Shown piece after piece: positions 23,990 through 32,131 of a stretch of DNA of 64,000 nt (position 1 is the first letter of the stretch; each line of letters opens with the position of its first letter). The notes under the pieces were generated by a model that was not told where the DNA came from, ran no database searches, and saw only the letters and a list, made by a program, of their open reading frames with translations. Source of the DNA: Methylobacterium aquaticum (GTDB lineage Bacteria; Pseudomonadota; Alphaproteobacteria; Rhizobiales; Beijerinckiaceae); contig NZ_CP043627.1 in assembly GCF_016804325.1 (NCBI RefSeq), positions 4,933,501 through 4,997,500 of the forward strand, read 5' to 3'. A program made the position numbers and the translations under genes.

Positions 23990-24463
23990 TCAATTCCGGT
24001 CGTCCGGCAAGGACGGCAGCGGCTGCACCGCGATCCCCTCCTCCATGAGCGAGCGCGCCTCGTTGAGGCTCGCCTCGCCGTAGATCGCCCGCTGCTCGGC
24101 CTCGCCGTAATGCATCTTCCGGGCTTCCGTCGCGAAATTCTCGCCGACATGGTCGGCGGTGCGGGCGACGTGCTCGTGCAGGGCGCGGATCATCGCGCGC
24201 AGCTGCCGCTCGGGCTCCGAGACCAGGCTGACCGGCGCCTCCGCCGGCGCAGGCGTCGCAGGTACGCTCGGCGCCTCGACCGGAGCCGGCAGTGTCGCCG
24301 CGCGGCCGAGCGAGGGCGCCATGATCTGCTTGGCCACCTTCGGGCTGTTGCAGAACGGACAGGTCACGAAGCCGGCCCGGACCTGCTCGTCGTAGGACTC
24401 GCTCGACGGGAACCAGCTCTCGAAGCTGTGGCCGGACTCGCAGGACAGGGCGTAGCGGATCAT
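23990..24463 (-). CDS. DUF1178 zinc-ribbon protein
   Basis: 157-residue DUF1178 family member. MIRYALSCESGHSFESWFPSSESYDEQ is the family signature, and C-x2-C at TCPFCNS with the earlier Cys/His forms a small zinc ribbon. The middle is Ala/Pro-rich, and the end has the conserved helical block HVGENFATEARKMHYGE. Function unknown. It lies downstream of a nitrilase and grxC on the same strand, an order conserved in many alphaproteobacteria, which hints at a link to glutathione or redox metabolism. Confidence 0.88.
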   Translation of the reverse strand: MIRYALSCESGHSFESWFPSSESYDEQVRAGFVTCPFCNSPKVAKQIMAPSLGRAATLPAPVEAPSVPATPAPAEAPVSLVSEPERQLRAMIRALHEHVARTADHVGENFATEARKMHYGEAEQRAIYGEASLNEARSLMEEGIAVQPLPSLPDDRN

Positions 24464-24557
24464 GGGGAGGATATCGGTGGCCGGGCGCGCATTTGCGAGG
24501 GTCTCGCGATTCCGCGAACCCTCGGTGTGGCGGAAATCCGGCCGCAAGGGAAGCCCG

Positions 24558-25397
24558 TCAGGCGCCGGCCGTCTCGACCACCACCGGGCGGGCATGGCGC
24601 AGGGCCGGGATGCGGGCGCGGGCATCCGCCACCAGGGCCATGTCGATCTCGGCCAGGATCACGCCGGGTTCGTTGCCGTCGCACTCGGCCAAAACCCGGC
24701 CCCAGGGATCGACGATGAGCGAGTGGCCGTAGGTCTCGCGCCCGTCCTCGTGCCGGCCACCCTGCGCCGCCGAGATCATGAACGAGCCGGTCTCGATCGC
24801 CCGGGCGCGCTGGAGCACGTGCCAATGCGCCTCACCGGTCTGGCGGGTGAAGGCGGCGGGCGCCGACAGGATCTCGGCCCCGGCCTCGGCCAGCGCCCGG
24901 TAGAGGGCGGGAAAGCGCACGTCGTAGCAGATCGCGACGCCGAGCCGGCCCCAGGGCAGGTCGGTCACGACGGCCCGGGCGCCGCCGGTATAGGTGGCCG
25001 ATTCGCGGTAGCTCTCGCCGTTCGGCAGGTCGACGTCGTAGAGGTGGAGCTTGTCGTAAGCCGCGGAGATCGCGCCCTTGCGGTCGATCACGAAGGCGCG
25101 GTTGGCGACCTTGTCGCCATTCTTCACCGCGAGCGAGCCGACATGGACCACGACGCCCCGCTCTCGGGCGACGTCGCGGAGCGCCCCGAGGGTCGAATCG
25201 TGCTCGGGCTCGCGGATTTTCTCGAAAAGGCTCGGCCGGTCGCGCTCGAGGAGTGAGGTCATCTCGGGCGTCTGCACGTACTGCGCGCCGCGTTCCGCCG
25301 CCTCGCGGATGCCCGTCACCGCGGCATCGCGGTTCTGCGCGGGGTCGCGGCCGGAGCGCATCTGCACGCAGGCGGCGACGAAGCGGGGAGCGGTCAT
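24558..25397 (-). CDS. Carbon-nitrogen hydrolase (Nit1-like)
   Basis: 279-residue nitrilase-superfamily amidase with the catalytic triad visible as Glu45 (TPEMTS), Lys116 (YDKLHLYDV) and Cys157 (GVAICYDVRFP). It resembles Nit1, the enzyme that deaminates damaged glutathione (deaminated-glutathione amidase). Its position between grxC and DUF1178 supports a glutathione-repair role, by inference. Cytoplasmic, no signal. Confidence 0.88.
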   Translation of the reverse strand: MTAPRFVAACVQMRSGRDPAQNRDAAVTGIREAAERGAQYVQTPEMTSLLERDRPSLFEKIREPEHDSTLGALRDVARERGVVVHVGSLAVKNGDKVANRAFVIDRKGAISAAYDKLHLYDVDLPNGESYRESATYTGGARAVVTDLPWGRLGVAICYDVRFPALYRALAEAGAEILSAPAAFTRQTGEAHWHVLQRARAIETGSFMISAAQGGRHEDGRETYGHSLIVDPWGRVLAECDGNEPGVILAEIDMALVADARARIPALRHARPVVVETAGA

Positions 25398-25458
25398 GCG
25401 CGGGAACTCCGGGAAGGCCCGGCCAGCTTACGACGAGCGGCCGGCCCCCGCCAGAGGT

Positions 25459-25716
25459 TCAGCCGGCCAGCAGCGGATCGAGGCGGCCGGACTTGTCGAG
25501 GGCGTAGAGATCGTCGCAGCCGCCGACATGGGTCGCCCCGACGAAGATCTGCGGCACGCTGGTGCGGCCGCCGGCCTTGTCGATCATCTCGCGCCGGGCA
25601 CCCGCCTTGGCCTCGACGTCGATCTCGGTGAAGGCGGCGCCCTTCTCCTGCAGCAGCGACTTGGCCGCCGAGCAATAGGGGCACCAGCTGGTGGTGTAGA
25701 TCGTGACCGGCTGCAT
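25459..25716 (-). CDS. grxC: Glutaredoxin 3
   Basis: 85-residue dithiol glutaredoxin. Active site CPYC (residues 12-15) in YTTSWCPYCSAAKSLL, TVP-type loop TSVPQIFVG with cis-Pro, and GGCDDLYALDKSG for glutathione binding. It reduces disulfides and glutathionylated proteins using glutathione. First gene of the grxC-nitrilase-DUF1178 group. Confidence 0.94.
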   Translation of the reverse strand: MQPVTIYTTSWCPYCSAAKSLLQEKGAAFTEIDVEAKAGARREMIDKAGGRTSVPQIFVGATHVGGCDDLYALDKSGRLDPLLAG

Positions 25717-25839
25717 CCGTCGGCTCGTGCGCTGCGGGGGAGGCCCGAAATCGGGGTTTGCCCAATATAGGCGCCCGCGACGGAGCGCGCCAGCGGCGGC
25801 GCGTCAGTCCGCCCTCGCCATCTCGACCCGGGGCGGTCC

Positions 25840-26196
25840 TCAGGCCGCCATCAGCTTCTCGACCTCGGTGACGAGCTCGCGCAGGTGGAAGGGCTTCGAC
25901 AGGACCTTGGCGTCCTTCGGGGCCTTCGAATCGGGGTTGAGCGCCACCGCGGCGAAGCCCGTGATGAACATCACCTTGATGTCGGGATCGAGCTCGGTGG
26001 CGCGGCGCGCCAGCTCGATGCCGTCCATCTCGGGCATCACGATGTCGGTGAGCAGGAGCTCGAACGGCTCCTCGCGCAGGCGGTTATAGGCCGAGAGGCC
26101 GTTGTCGAACGAGGCCACGTCGTAGCCCGCGTTCTGGAGCGCCTTGGCGAGGAAGCGACGCATGTCGTTGTCGTCTTCCGCGAGGAGGATCTTCAT
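25840..26196 (-). CDS. cpdR: Receiver protein CpdR
   Basis: 118-residue stand-alone receiver domain. MKILLAEDDNDMRRFLAKAL, phosphoacceptor Asp in LLLTDIVMPEMDG, MFITGFAAVAL and VLSKPFHLRELV are near-diagnostic of CpdR. Unphosphorylated CpdR recruits ClpXP to the cell pole to degrade cell-cycle regulators; phosphorylation by the CckA-ChpT relay blocks this. The upstream gap (26197-26467) also serves a divergent amidohydrolase gene. Confidence 0.93.
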   Translation of the reverse strand: MKILLAEDDNDMRRFLAKALQNAGYDVASFDNGLSAYNRLREEPFELLLTDIVMPEMDGIELARRATELDPDIKVMFITGFAAVALNPDSKAPKDAKVLSKPFHLRELVTEVEKLMAA

Positions 26197-26467
26197 GAAC
26201 GGGAGTCCTGGATTCCGATTCGCTGTGTTCATTCCATAAAGCGGCCGCGTGGTAAACAGAGTGTTGACGCGCCGCCCCTCGGGGCGGGTTCCCCACGGGA
26301 TTCGCCGGCGGAATCCGGACCGGATTTGCGGGGGCGCCACACCCTCGCGGCAGTGGACAGGGCCGGGCCGCGGCGCCAGATTAGCCGGATGAAGGTGCGA
26401 CCGCGTCCCATGTCCCCCCTGCCATGCCCTCTCCTCCTGTCCCCTCCCTCCGCCCCCGGACCGCCGG

Positions 26468-27358
26468 ATGAGCCAGGCCTCTCCCGCCAGCCTGTTCACG
26501 CCGCCCTTCCGGGTGGACGAGCCGGAGCGGCAGACCCTGCCGTTCGTCTACAACACCGGCCATTCGGGCGCGGTCTACCCGGCTTCCTTCGTGGCGGCGT
26601 CGCGGCTCGACGCGGTGGCCTTGCGCCGCTCGGAGGACGCCTTCGTCGACCGGCTCTACGCGCCCGTCGTCGCCCTGGGCGCACCGCTGATGCAGGCCGC
26701 CTTCCCGCGGGCCTATCTCGACGTGAACCGCGAGCCCTACGAGCTCGACCCGCGGATGTTCGACGGGCGGCTGCCGCCCTTCGTCAACGTGCGCTCGATG
26801 CGGGTGGCGGGCGGCCTCGGCACGGTGCCTCGGGTGGTGGCGGACGGCCAGGAGATCTACCGCGGCCGCCTGCCGGTCGAGGAGGCGATTGCGCGGATCG
26901 AGGAACTGTACAAGCCCTATCACCGCACCCTCAAGGACCTGGTGGCGCGCACCGCCCGCACCTTCGGGCACGCCGTCCTGATCGACTGCCACTCGATGCC
27001 CTCGACGAGCCTCGGCCGCGACGAGGGACCGGCGATCGACGTGGTGCTCGGAGACCGCTTCGGCACCGCCTGCGGACCCGACCTGATCGATTGCGCCGAG
27101 GCCGCCTTTCGCGGCCACGGCCTCAGGGTGGTGCGCAACAAGCCCTATGCCGGCGGCTTCATCACCGAGCATTACGGCGAGCCCGCCTTCGGCCGCCACG
27201 CCCTCCAGATCGAGATCAACCGCGCCCTCTACATGGACGAGCGCAAGCTCCTGCCCCGCCCCGGCTTCGACGCCCTGTCGCGGATCCTGACCGCGGTGGC
27301 CGAGACCCTGGGGCATGCCGCCCTCGATCTCGGCCCCCGGCGCATCGCCGCCGAGTAG
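26468..27358 (+). CDS. N-formylglutamate amidohydrolase family protein
   Basis: 296-residue zinc-dependent amidohydrolase of the FGase family. Motifs NTGHSGAVYPASF, FPRAYLDVNREPYELD, LIDCHSMPS and NKPYAGGFITEHYG carry the likely metal and substrate residues. Known members release formate from N-formylglutamate in histidine breakdown (HutG). No hut genes are adjacent, so the substrate could differ. Confidence 0.9.
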   Translation: MSQASPASLFTPPFRVDEPERQTLPFVYNTGHSGAVYPASFVAASRLDAVALRRSEDAFVDRLYAPVVALGAPLMQAAFPRAYLDVNREPYELDPRMFDGRLPPFVNVRSMRVAGGLGTVPRVVADGQEIYRGRLPVEEAIARIEELYKPYHRTLKDLVARTARTFGHAVLIDCHSMPSTSLGRDEGPAIDVVLGDRFGTACGPDLIDCAEAAFRGHGLRVVRNKPYAGGFITEHYGEPAFGRHALQIEINRALYMDERKLLPRPGFDALSRILTAVAETLGHAALDLGPRRIAAE

Positions 27359-27377
27359 GCGCCGTCGCGGGCAGGGT

Positions 27378-28253
27378 TCAGCCCCGGCCCGCCCGCCGCA
27401 TCGAGACGGTGGCGAGCGCCGCCAGGTCCTTCTCGCCGTCGCCATGGGCGAGCGCCTCGAGCAGGCCGTCGCGCAGCACGCTGGCGAGCGGCATCGGCAC
27501 CCGGGCGGCTTCGCCCGCTGCGAGGGCCAGGCGCACGTCCTTGGCGCCGAGCGCCAGTCCGAAGCCCGGCGGCTCGTAGCGGCCGGCGGCGATCGAGGCG
27601 CCGTAGTTCTTGTAGACCGGCGCGGCGAAGATCGTGTTCGTCAGGAGGTCGAGGAGGTCTGCGGCGGCGACGCCGTGCGCCTCGGCGAGCGCCGAGGCCT
27701 CGCCCATCGCCTCGATCGCCGCGACGATCATCATGTTGCCGGCGAGCTTGACGGTGTTCGCCCGGGCCGGCGCCTCGCCGAAGCGCCAGGTCTTCGCCCC
27801 CATCGCGTCGAGGAGCGGCTGCGCCGCGAGAATGGCGTCGTCCGGGCCGGCCGCCAGGATGTTGAGCTTGCCGGCTTCCGCCACGTCGGGCCGGCCGAAG
27901 ACCGGTGCCGAGACGTAAGCGACGCCCGCCCGGCCATGGATAGCCGCCAGTTCCTCGGCCAGCGCCACCGAGATGGTGCTGGTCCCGAGATGCACCTTCG
28001 GCCGCTCGGCCTGGTCGAGGAGGCCGCTCTCGACGATGACGGCGTGGAGCGCGGCGTCGTCGGCCAGCATCGTCACGGCGGCATCGCCCCGGAACGCCTC
28101 GGCGGGGGTCGCCACCGGCTCGGCGCCGTGGGCGCGCAGGGCCTCCGCGGCTTGCGCCGAGCGGTTCCACACCCGGACCCGATGGCCCGCCTTCACCAAG
28201 TTGAGGGCCATCCCCCGGCCCATCCGGCCGAGCCCGAGAAATCCGACATCCAT
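27378..28253 (-). CDS. NAD(P)-dependent beta-hydroxyacid dehydrogenase
   Basis: 291-residue member of the 3-hydroxyisobutyrate dehydrogenase/glyoxylate reductase family. GxGxMG nucleotide site in GFLGLGRMGRGMALNL (residues 4-19), substrate loop in GTSTISVALAEELA, catalytic Lys in VKLAGNMMIVAAIEAMGEA, and KDVRLALA late. Reduces or oxidises short beta-hydroxyacids or semialdehydes; substrate unknown. It faces the amidohydrolase gene convergently across 19 bases. Confidence 0.88.
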   Translation of the reverse strand: MDVGFLGLGRMGRGMALNLVKAGHRVRVWNRSAQAAEALRAHGAEPVATPAEAFRGDAAVTMLADDAALHAVIVESGLLDQAERPKVHLGTSTISVALAEELAAIHGRAGVAYVSAPVFGRPDVAEAGKLNILAAGPDDAILAAQPLLDAMGAKTWRFGEAPARANTVKLAGNMMIVAAIEAMGEASALAEAHGVAAADLLDLLTNTIFAAPVYKNYGASIAAGRYEPPGFGLALGAKDVRLALAAGEAARVPMPLASVLRDGLLEALAHGDGEKDLAALATVSMRRAGRG

Positions 28254-28317
28254 CGCGACATGCTCCCCATCCTTGGACCGGGGAGGAGATGGGGCGGACT
28301 CGCCCGGTGTCAGGCCC

Positions 28318-28755
28318 TCACACGCCCAGAAGGGCGGTCTTCTCGACGCCGAGCACCTCGGCGATCTCGTCGAGGGCCTTGTGCTCCAGTTCGCTGATCC
28401 CGCCCTGGTCGGCGACGTCGGCGGCGATCAGGAAGACGTCCTGGCGCTGCTCCAGCGGACGGTCGGCGATGGCGCCGACGAAGCGCAGGTTCTCCAGCCG
28501 CCCGGCCCGGCTCTTCGCCCGGGCGATCGCCTCGTGCAGCTCCTGTTCGAGCTTCAGCACGCCGTAGGACTTGTGCAGGATCGGGTTGTTGCTGAGGTCG
28601 GCGAGCGCCGTCTCGATCTCCTCCTCGTCGATCTCCTGGTCGGCCAGGATCACGGTGGCGGCCGCCGAGCAGGCGGCGTGGAGGAAGGCGGTGTCGCCGG
28701 CATAGGACATGACGACCCGGCCGATCCGGGAGAAGGCATCCTGAAACAGCCCCAT
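28318..28755 (-). CDS. TerB-family protein
   Basis: 145 residues forming an all-helical TerB/DjlA-like domain: TVILADQEIDEEEIETALADL and VFLIAADVADQGGISELEHKALDEIA are the paired acidic motifs of this fold. Family members are linked to tellurite resistance and membrane stress, but mechanism is unclear. The ATG at 28755 starts the domain directly; longer upstream sequence is not protein-like. Lies 64 bases downstream of the region before the dehydrogenase gene on the same strand. Confidence 0.85.
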   Translation of the reverse strand: MGLFQDAFSRIGRVVMSYAGDTAFLHAACSAAATVILADQEIDEEEIETALADLSNNPILHKSYGVLKLEQELHEAIARAKSRAGRLENLRFVGAIADRPLEQRQDVFLIAADVADQGGISELEHKALDEIAEVLGVEKTALLGV

Positions 28756-29040
28756 GGCACGTCCTTGAAAGAAAACCCTCGGGCCGGCAGCGGCGGCCCC
28801 CTCGTGGTGGTCGCCCATCGATGCATGCGCGCGCGCAGGCGACAAGTGCAGCGCGGCCGGGATCGGCGAAGCGGGTGGTCGAGGATGGAGATTCGGGGAG
28901 GAAAAACACGAGGCGTGCCCTCCCCGACACGCTCGCATCGATCGCGAACGCTGCGGTCCGACCCTTCCAGGATCGTGATGCGACTGGCGCCCGGACCGCG
29001 GAAGCTTTTTCGGCTCTCCCGCCGACACTGTCACCCTCCG
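28756..29040. other. Intergenic, no gene seen
   Basis: Upstream region of the TerB-family gene. It contains a short ATGCATGCGCGCGC stretch and no convincing reading frame, terminator or known repeat. Confidence 0.5.
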
Positions 29041-29183
29041 AGTCATCCCGGGGCCGCGAAAGCGGAGCCCGGGATCCATAACCGCCGACGATGCAAGATG
29101 AAGCGGAACGCTACCCGCCTTGTCCGGCGTCGCCAGCGGCTATGGATCCCGGGTTCTCGCCTACGGCGAGCCCCGGGATGACA
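29041..29183. repeat. Opposed pair of REP-like palindromes (family B)
   Basis: GTCATCCCGGGGCCGCGAAAG...CCCGGGATCCATA (29041-29084) faces ATGGATCCCGGGTTCTCG...CCCCGGGATGAC (29136-29183) across about 50 bases. Each unit is palindromic, and together they make a larger inverted structure. The pair is placed between two minus-strand genes. Confidence 0.75.
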
Positions 29184-29241
29184 TCGAGGGTGTCGGGTCG
29201 GTGGAGCCCGAGACGGCCTCTCTCACACCGCGAACACTTGC

Positions 29242-30372
29242 TTACATCGCGATCACCTGCCGGATCGCCTCGCCGCGGTCGAGCCGGTCGAAGCCCTCGT
29301 TGATCTGGTCGAGGGTCAGCGTGCCGGTCATCAGCTTGTCCACCGGCAGGCGGCCCTGGCGGTACATCGCGATGTAGCGCGGGATGTCGCGCGCCGGGAC
29401 GCAGGAGCCCATGTAGCTGCCGCGCACCACCCGCTCCTCGCCGACGAGGCCGACCGGCGGCAGGGTGAAGCTGTGGTTCGGGTTGGCGAGGCCCGCGGTC
29501 GCCGTGGTGCCGCCTCGGCGGGTGATGCGGTAGGCGGTGTCGAAGGCCTTGACCGAGCCGGCCATCTCCAGGGCGTAATCGACCCCGCCGTCGGTGGCGT
29601 CGCGGATCGCCGCGACCGCGTCGGGATCGGAGGCGAGGAACGCGTCGGTGGCGCCGAGTTCGCGCGCGACCCGGAGCTTGTCCTCCGACAAATCGACCGC
29701 GACGACGCGGCCCGCCCCGCTCGCCACCGCCCCGATCAGCGCCGAGAGGCCGACGCCGCCGAGACCCACCACGGCGACGCTCTGGCCCATCTGCACCCGG
29801 CAGGTATTCACCACCGCGCCGACTCCGGTCATCACCGCGCAGCCGAACAGGGCCGCCTCGACGAGGGGGATGTCGGAATCGATCTTCACGATCGAGCGGC
29901 GGGAGATCACCGCGTATTCGCCGAAGGCCGAGACGCCGCTGTGGTGGCTCACCTCGGCGCCGTCGCAGCGGATGCGCTTGGCGCCCGACAGGAGCGTGCC
30001 GCGGCCGTTGGCGGCGTTGCCGGGCTCGCACAGGGCGCCGCGCCCCTCGCGGCACGGCGCGCAGCCGCCGCAGGTCGGCACGAAGGACATCACCACGTGG
30101 TCGCCGCGCTTCAGGTCGGTGATTCCGGGTCCCAGTTCCTCGACGATGCCGGAGGCCTCGTGCCCGAGAGCCACCGGCACCGGGCGGATCCGGTCGCCGT
30201 TGATGACCGAGAGGTCGGAATGGCACAGGCCGGCGCCGGCGATCTTCACCAGCACCTCGTCCGGCCCCGGGGGATCGAGCTCGATCGTCTCGATGCGCAG
30301 GGGCCGCGTCTCGGCATAGGGCCGCGCGACGGGGGCGTGGTGCAGGATGGCGGCGCGAACGCGTAGGGACAC
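29242..30372 (-). CDS. Zinc-dependent alcohol dehydrogenase (MDR)
   Basis: 376-residue medium-chain dehydrogenase. Catalytic zinc region GLCHSDLSVINGD and GHEASGIVEELG; structural zinc Cys cluster CGGCAPCREGRGALC; NAD site VAVVGLGGVGLSALIGA followed by VVAVDLSEDKL (Asp suggests NAD preference). GTG 30372 has GGGAGGA at proper spacing, so the longer upstream frame is not used. The class resembles S-(hydroxymethyl)glutathione/aryl-alcohol dehydrogenases; the actual alcohol is unknown. Confidence 0.9.
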   Translation of the reverse strand: MSLRVRAAILHHAPVARPYAETRPLRIETIELDPPGPDEVLVKIAGAGLCHSDLSVINGDRIRPVPVALGHEASGIVEELGPGITDLKRGDHVVMSFVPTCGGCAPCREGRGALCEPGNAANGRGTLLSGAKRIRCDGAEVSHHSGVSAFGEYAVISRRSIVKIDSDIPLVEAALFGCAVMTGVGAVVNTCRVQMGQSVAVVGLGGVGLSALIGAVASGAGRVVAVDLSEDKLRVARELGATDAFLASDPDAVAAIRDATDGGVDYALEMAGSVKAFDTAYRITRRGGTTATAGLANPNHSFTLPPVGLVGEERVVRGSYMGSCVPARDIPRYIAMYRQGRLPVDKLMTGTLTLDQINEGFDRLDRGEAIRQVIAM

Positions 30373-30464
30373 GGATGGATCCTCCCGGCGGGGCGTCTTG
30401 TCGGCCCCGGCGGGAGCAGGCTGGCAGCGGACCTGCGGCCGGTCAACCGGCCGCGGAAGCAGGG

Positions 30465-30722
30465 TCACGCCGCGTCGTGTGCACTGAGCCTCCAGAACGG
30501 GCGGCGCGCCTCGGCGCGGGCCTCCGCGCGGGAGAGCCCGATATCCGCGAGCGTCTCGTCGGTCATGAAGGGCAGGTCGCGCGCCAGATCGCGGCGGGCC
30601 GACCAGCGTCGCAGCCAGCCCCGCAGGATCGCCACCCCGGCAAGCCGCGGTTCGTGTGCGCGGCTCACGGTCGGGTTCCGCGGGGCGCGGGGCGACGGGA
30701 ACGGGATGACGGTGGCGGCCAT
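30465..30722 (-). CDS. DUF1127 small basic protein
   Basis: 85 residues with the C-terminal DUF1127 motif RDLARDLPFMTDETLADIGLSRAEARAEARRPFW. AAGGAG before ATG 30722 fixes the start. Relatives are short RNA- or protein-binding regulators linked to phosphate, fucose and stress responses in rhizobia. The N-terminal 30 residues are variable. Divergent from the LysR-type regulator across 125 bases, so the two may share control. Confidence 0.85.
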   Translation of the reverse strand: MAATVIPFPSPRAPRNPTVSRAHEPRLAGVAILRGWLRRWSARRDLARDLPFMTDETLADIGLSRAEARAEARRPFWRLSAHDAA

Positions 30723-30847
30723 GGCGGATCTCCTTCTTGTCCCGAGTCTCCTTCGCGTCCCGGGCGCCACCCTGCTACCCGGGACGAGGGCGGCCGTATA
30801 TTGAGTTCTCCGGCGCGCTTCGTGCGCGAAACTCACAGACACCGGTC

Positions 30848-31726
30848 ATGCGCCACCTGCCGCCCCTCTCCTCCCTGCGCGCCTTCGAGGCCGCGGCGCG
30901 CCTCGGCTCGGTGACGAGGGCTGCCGACGAACTCGGGCGCACGCACGGGGCGGTGTCGCGCCAGGTGCGGGCGCTGCAGGAGCAGGCCGGCACCGCCTTG
31001 TTCGAGAAGGCCGGCACGGGCCTGCGCCTCACCCCCGCCGGTGAGGCGTTTCGGACCGTGGTGGCGGGGGTGCTCGACGACCTGGAACGGGGCTACCGGC
31101 GCCTGCGCGATGCCGGGCAAGGCACCACCATCCACCTCGCCTGCGGGGCGACCTTCGCGATGCGCTGGCTGGTGCCGCGCCTCTCGGGCTTCTACCGCGA
31201 GCGGCCGACGGTGCAGGTGCGCCTCTCGATGACCTCGGCCCGGGAGATCCGCGACGACGGCGCCGACCTGGTGCTGAGCTGGGACCGCCTCGCCCGTCCG
31301 ATCCGCGACGAGGCGCGGGCGATCCGCCTCGGCGACGTGGCCTTCGGGGTGGTCTGCGCGCCCGATTACCCGGTCCGGGCGGAGGGTGGACGCCTCGTCG
31401 CCGGGACCCGGATCCTCCACGAATACACGCCGCATTCCTGGCCGGCCTGGGAGGCGGCGACCGGCAGGCAGGTCGCGGCGGAGCGGGACACCGCCTTTCC
31501 GCATAACGGCCTGTGCATTGAGGCCGCGCTGTCGGGCCTCGGCATCGCCCTGGTGGAGCAGGTCCTGGTGCGCGACGACCTCGCGGCGGGCCGCCTCGTG
31601 GCCCCCTGCGGCTTCCATCGCTTCCCCGACGGCTTCGCGGCCATCCCGGCGACGGACCGCCCGCTCTCGCCGGCCGCCTCGGCCTTCCTCGACTGGCTGC
31701 GGCGGATGCTGGCGGAGGAGGCGTGA
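30848..31726 (+). CDS. LysR-family transcriptional regulator (GcvA-like)
   Basis: 292-residue LTTR: N-terminal helix-turn-helix (LSSLRAFEAAARLGSVTRAADELGRTHGAVSRQVRALQEQ, residues 6-46), linker helix, then a type 2 periplasmic-binding-like effector domain. The start LPPLSSLRAFEAAAR is the GcvA subgroup pattern. The ATG at 30848 begins the standard N terminus; residues encoded upstream are not part of the family. Likely controls the divergent DUF1127 gene or itself; effector unknown. Confidence 0.9.
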   Translation: MRHLPPLSSLRAFEAAARLGSVTRAADELGRTHGAVSRQVRALQEQAGTALFEKAGTGLRLTPAGEAFRTVVAGVLDDLERGYRRLRDAGQGTTIHLACGATFAMRWLVPRLSGFYRERPTVQVRLSMTSAREIRDDGADLVLSWDRLARPIRDEARAIRLGDVAFGVVCAPDYPVRAEGGRLVAGTRILHEYTPHSWPAWEAATGRQVAAERDTAFPHNGLCIEAALSGLGIALVEQVLVRDDLAAGRLVAPCGFHRFPDGFAAIPATDRPLSPAASAFLDWLRRMLAEEA

Positions 31727-31762
31727 TACGAATTCCAGAAGATCACTTCCGGAATTCGTATC
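31725..31762. terminator. Hairpin overlapping the LysR stop codon
   Basis: GATACGAATTCC and GGAATTCGTATC pair perfectly over 12 bases around a 14-base loop. The left arm starts inside the LysR TGA. It is symmetric, so it could act in either direction, but there is no U tract. Confidence 0.5.
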
Positions 31763-32131
31763 CCGAGCCCGCGCGGTGAAGCCGTAGGCTTCACACGTCT
31801 GAGCGAAGCCGATTTCCGCATCGCGAAGCGATCGATCGGCAATCGCATGACCCGCGGCGCTCGACGATTCGCGCGCCGTGGAGGTCGGAGCCGAGGCGAC
31901 CTTCCCCAAGGCCACGACGTCAATGGAGAGGTTCGTTGTACGTCCACCAAGTATCCACCCGCGTTGCGCGAAAGACACGGCGCCGGATACACCCTCGCAA
32001 CAGTGCCTAAATTGCCTATTTTTTGAGCAAACGCCCAACAATTGGTTTTGCCACGGTGCCGCCACACTGCCAGCTTGGCTGCAGTTGGCCCCGGCCTCAT
32101 CCGGCCCCAGATGGACTTCCCGAACGTGGCA
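31763..32131. other. Long leader upstream of the porin gene
   Basis: About 370 bases without a convincing gene. The last 150 bases are less GC-rich (TTGCCTATTTTTTGAGC, CCAACAATTGG), as expected for a promoter or a structured leader of a highly expressed outer-membrane protein. A small palindrome GAAGCCGTAGGCTTC occurs at 31779-31793. No promoter elements are assigned with confidence. Confidence 0.4.

Noticed and set aside
26197..26467. CtrA-type site upstream of cpdR
   Set aside because: Only a loose TTTACC-like half site is visible; no TTAA-N7-TTAA match, so not reported as a feature.
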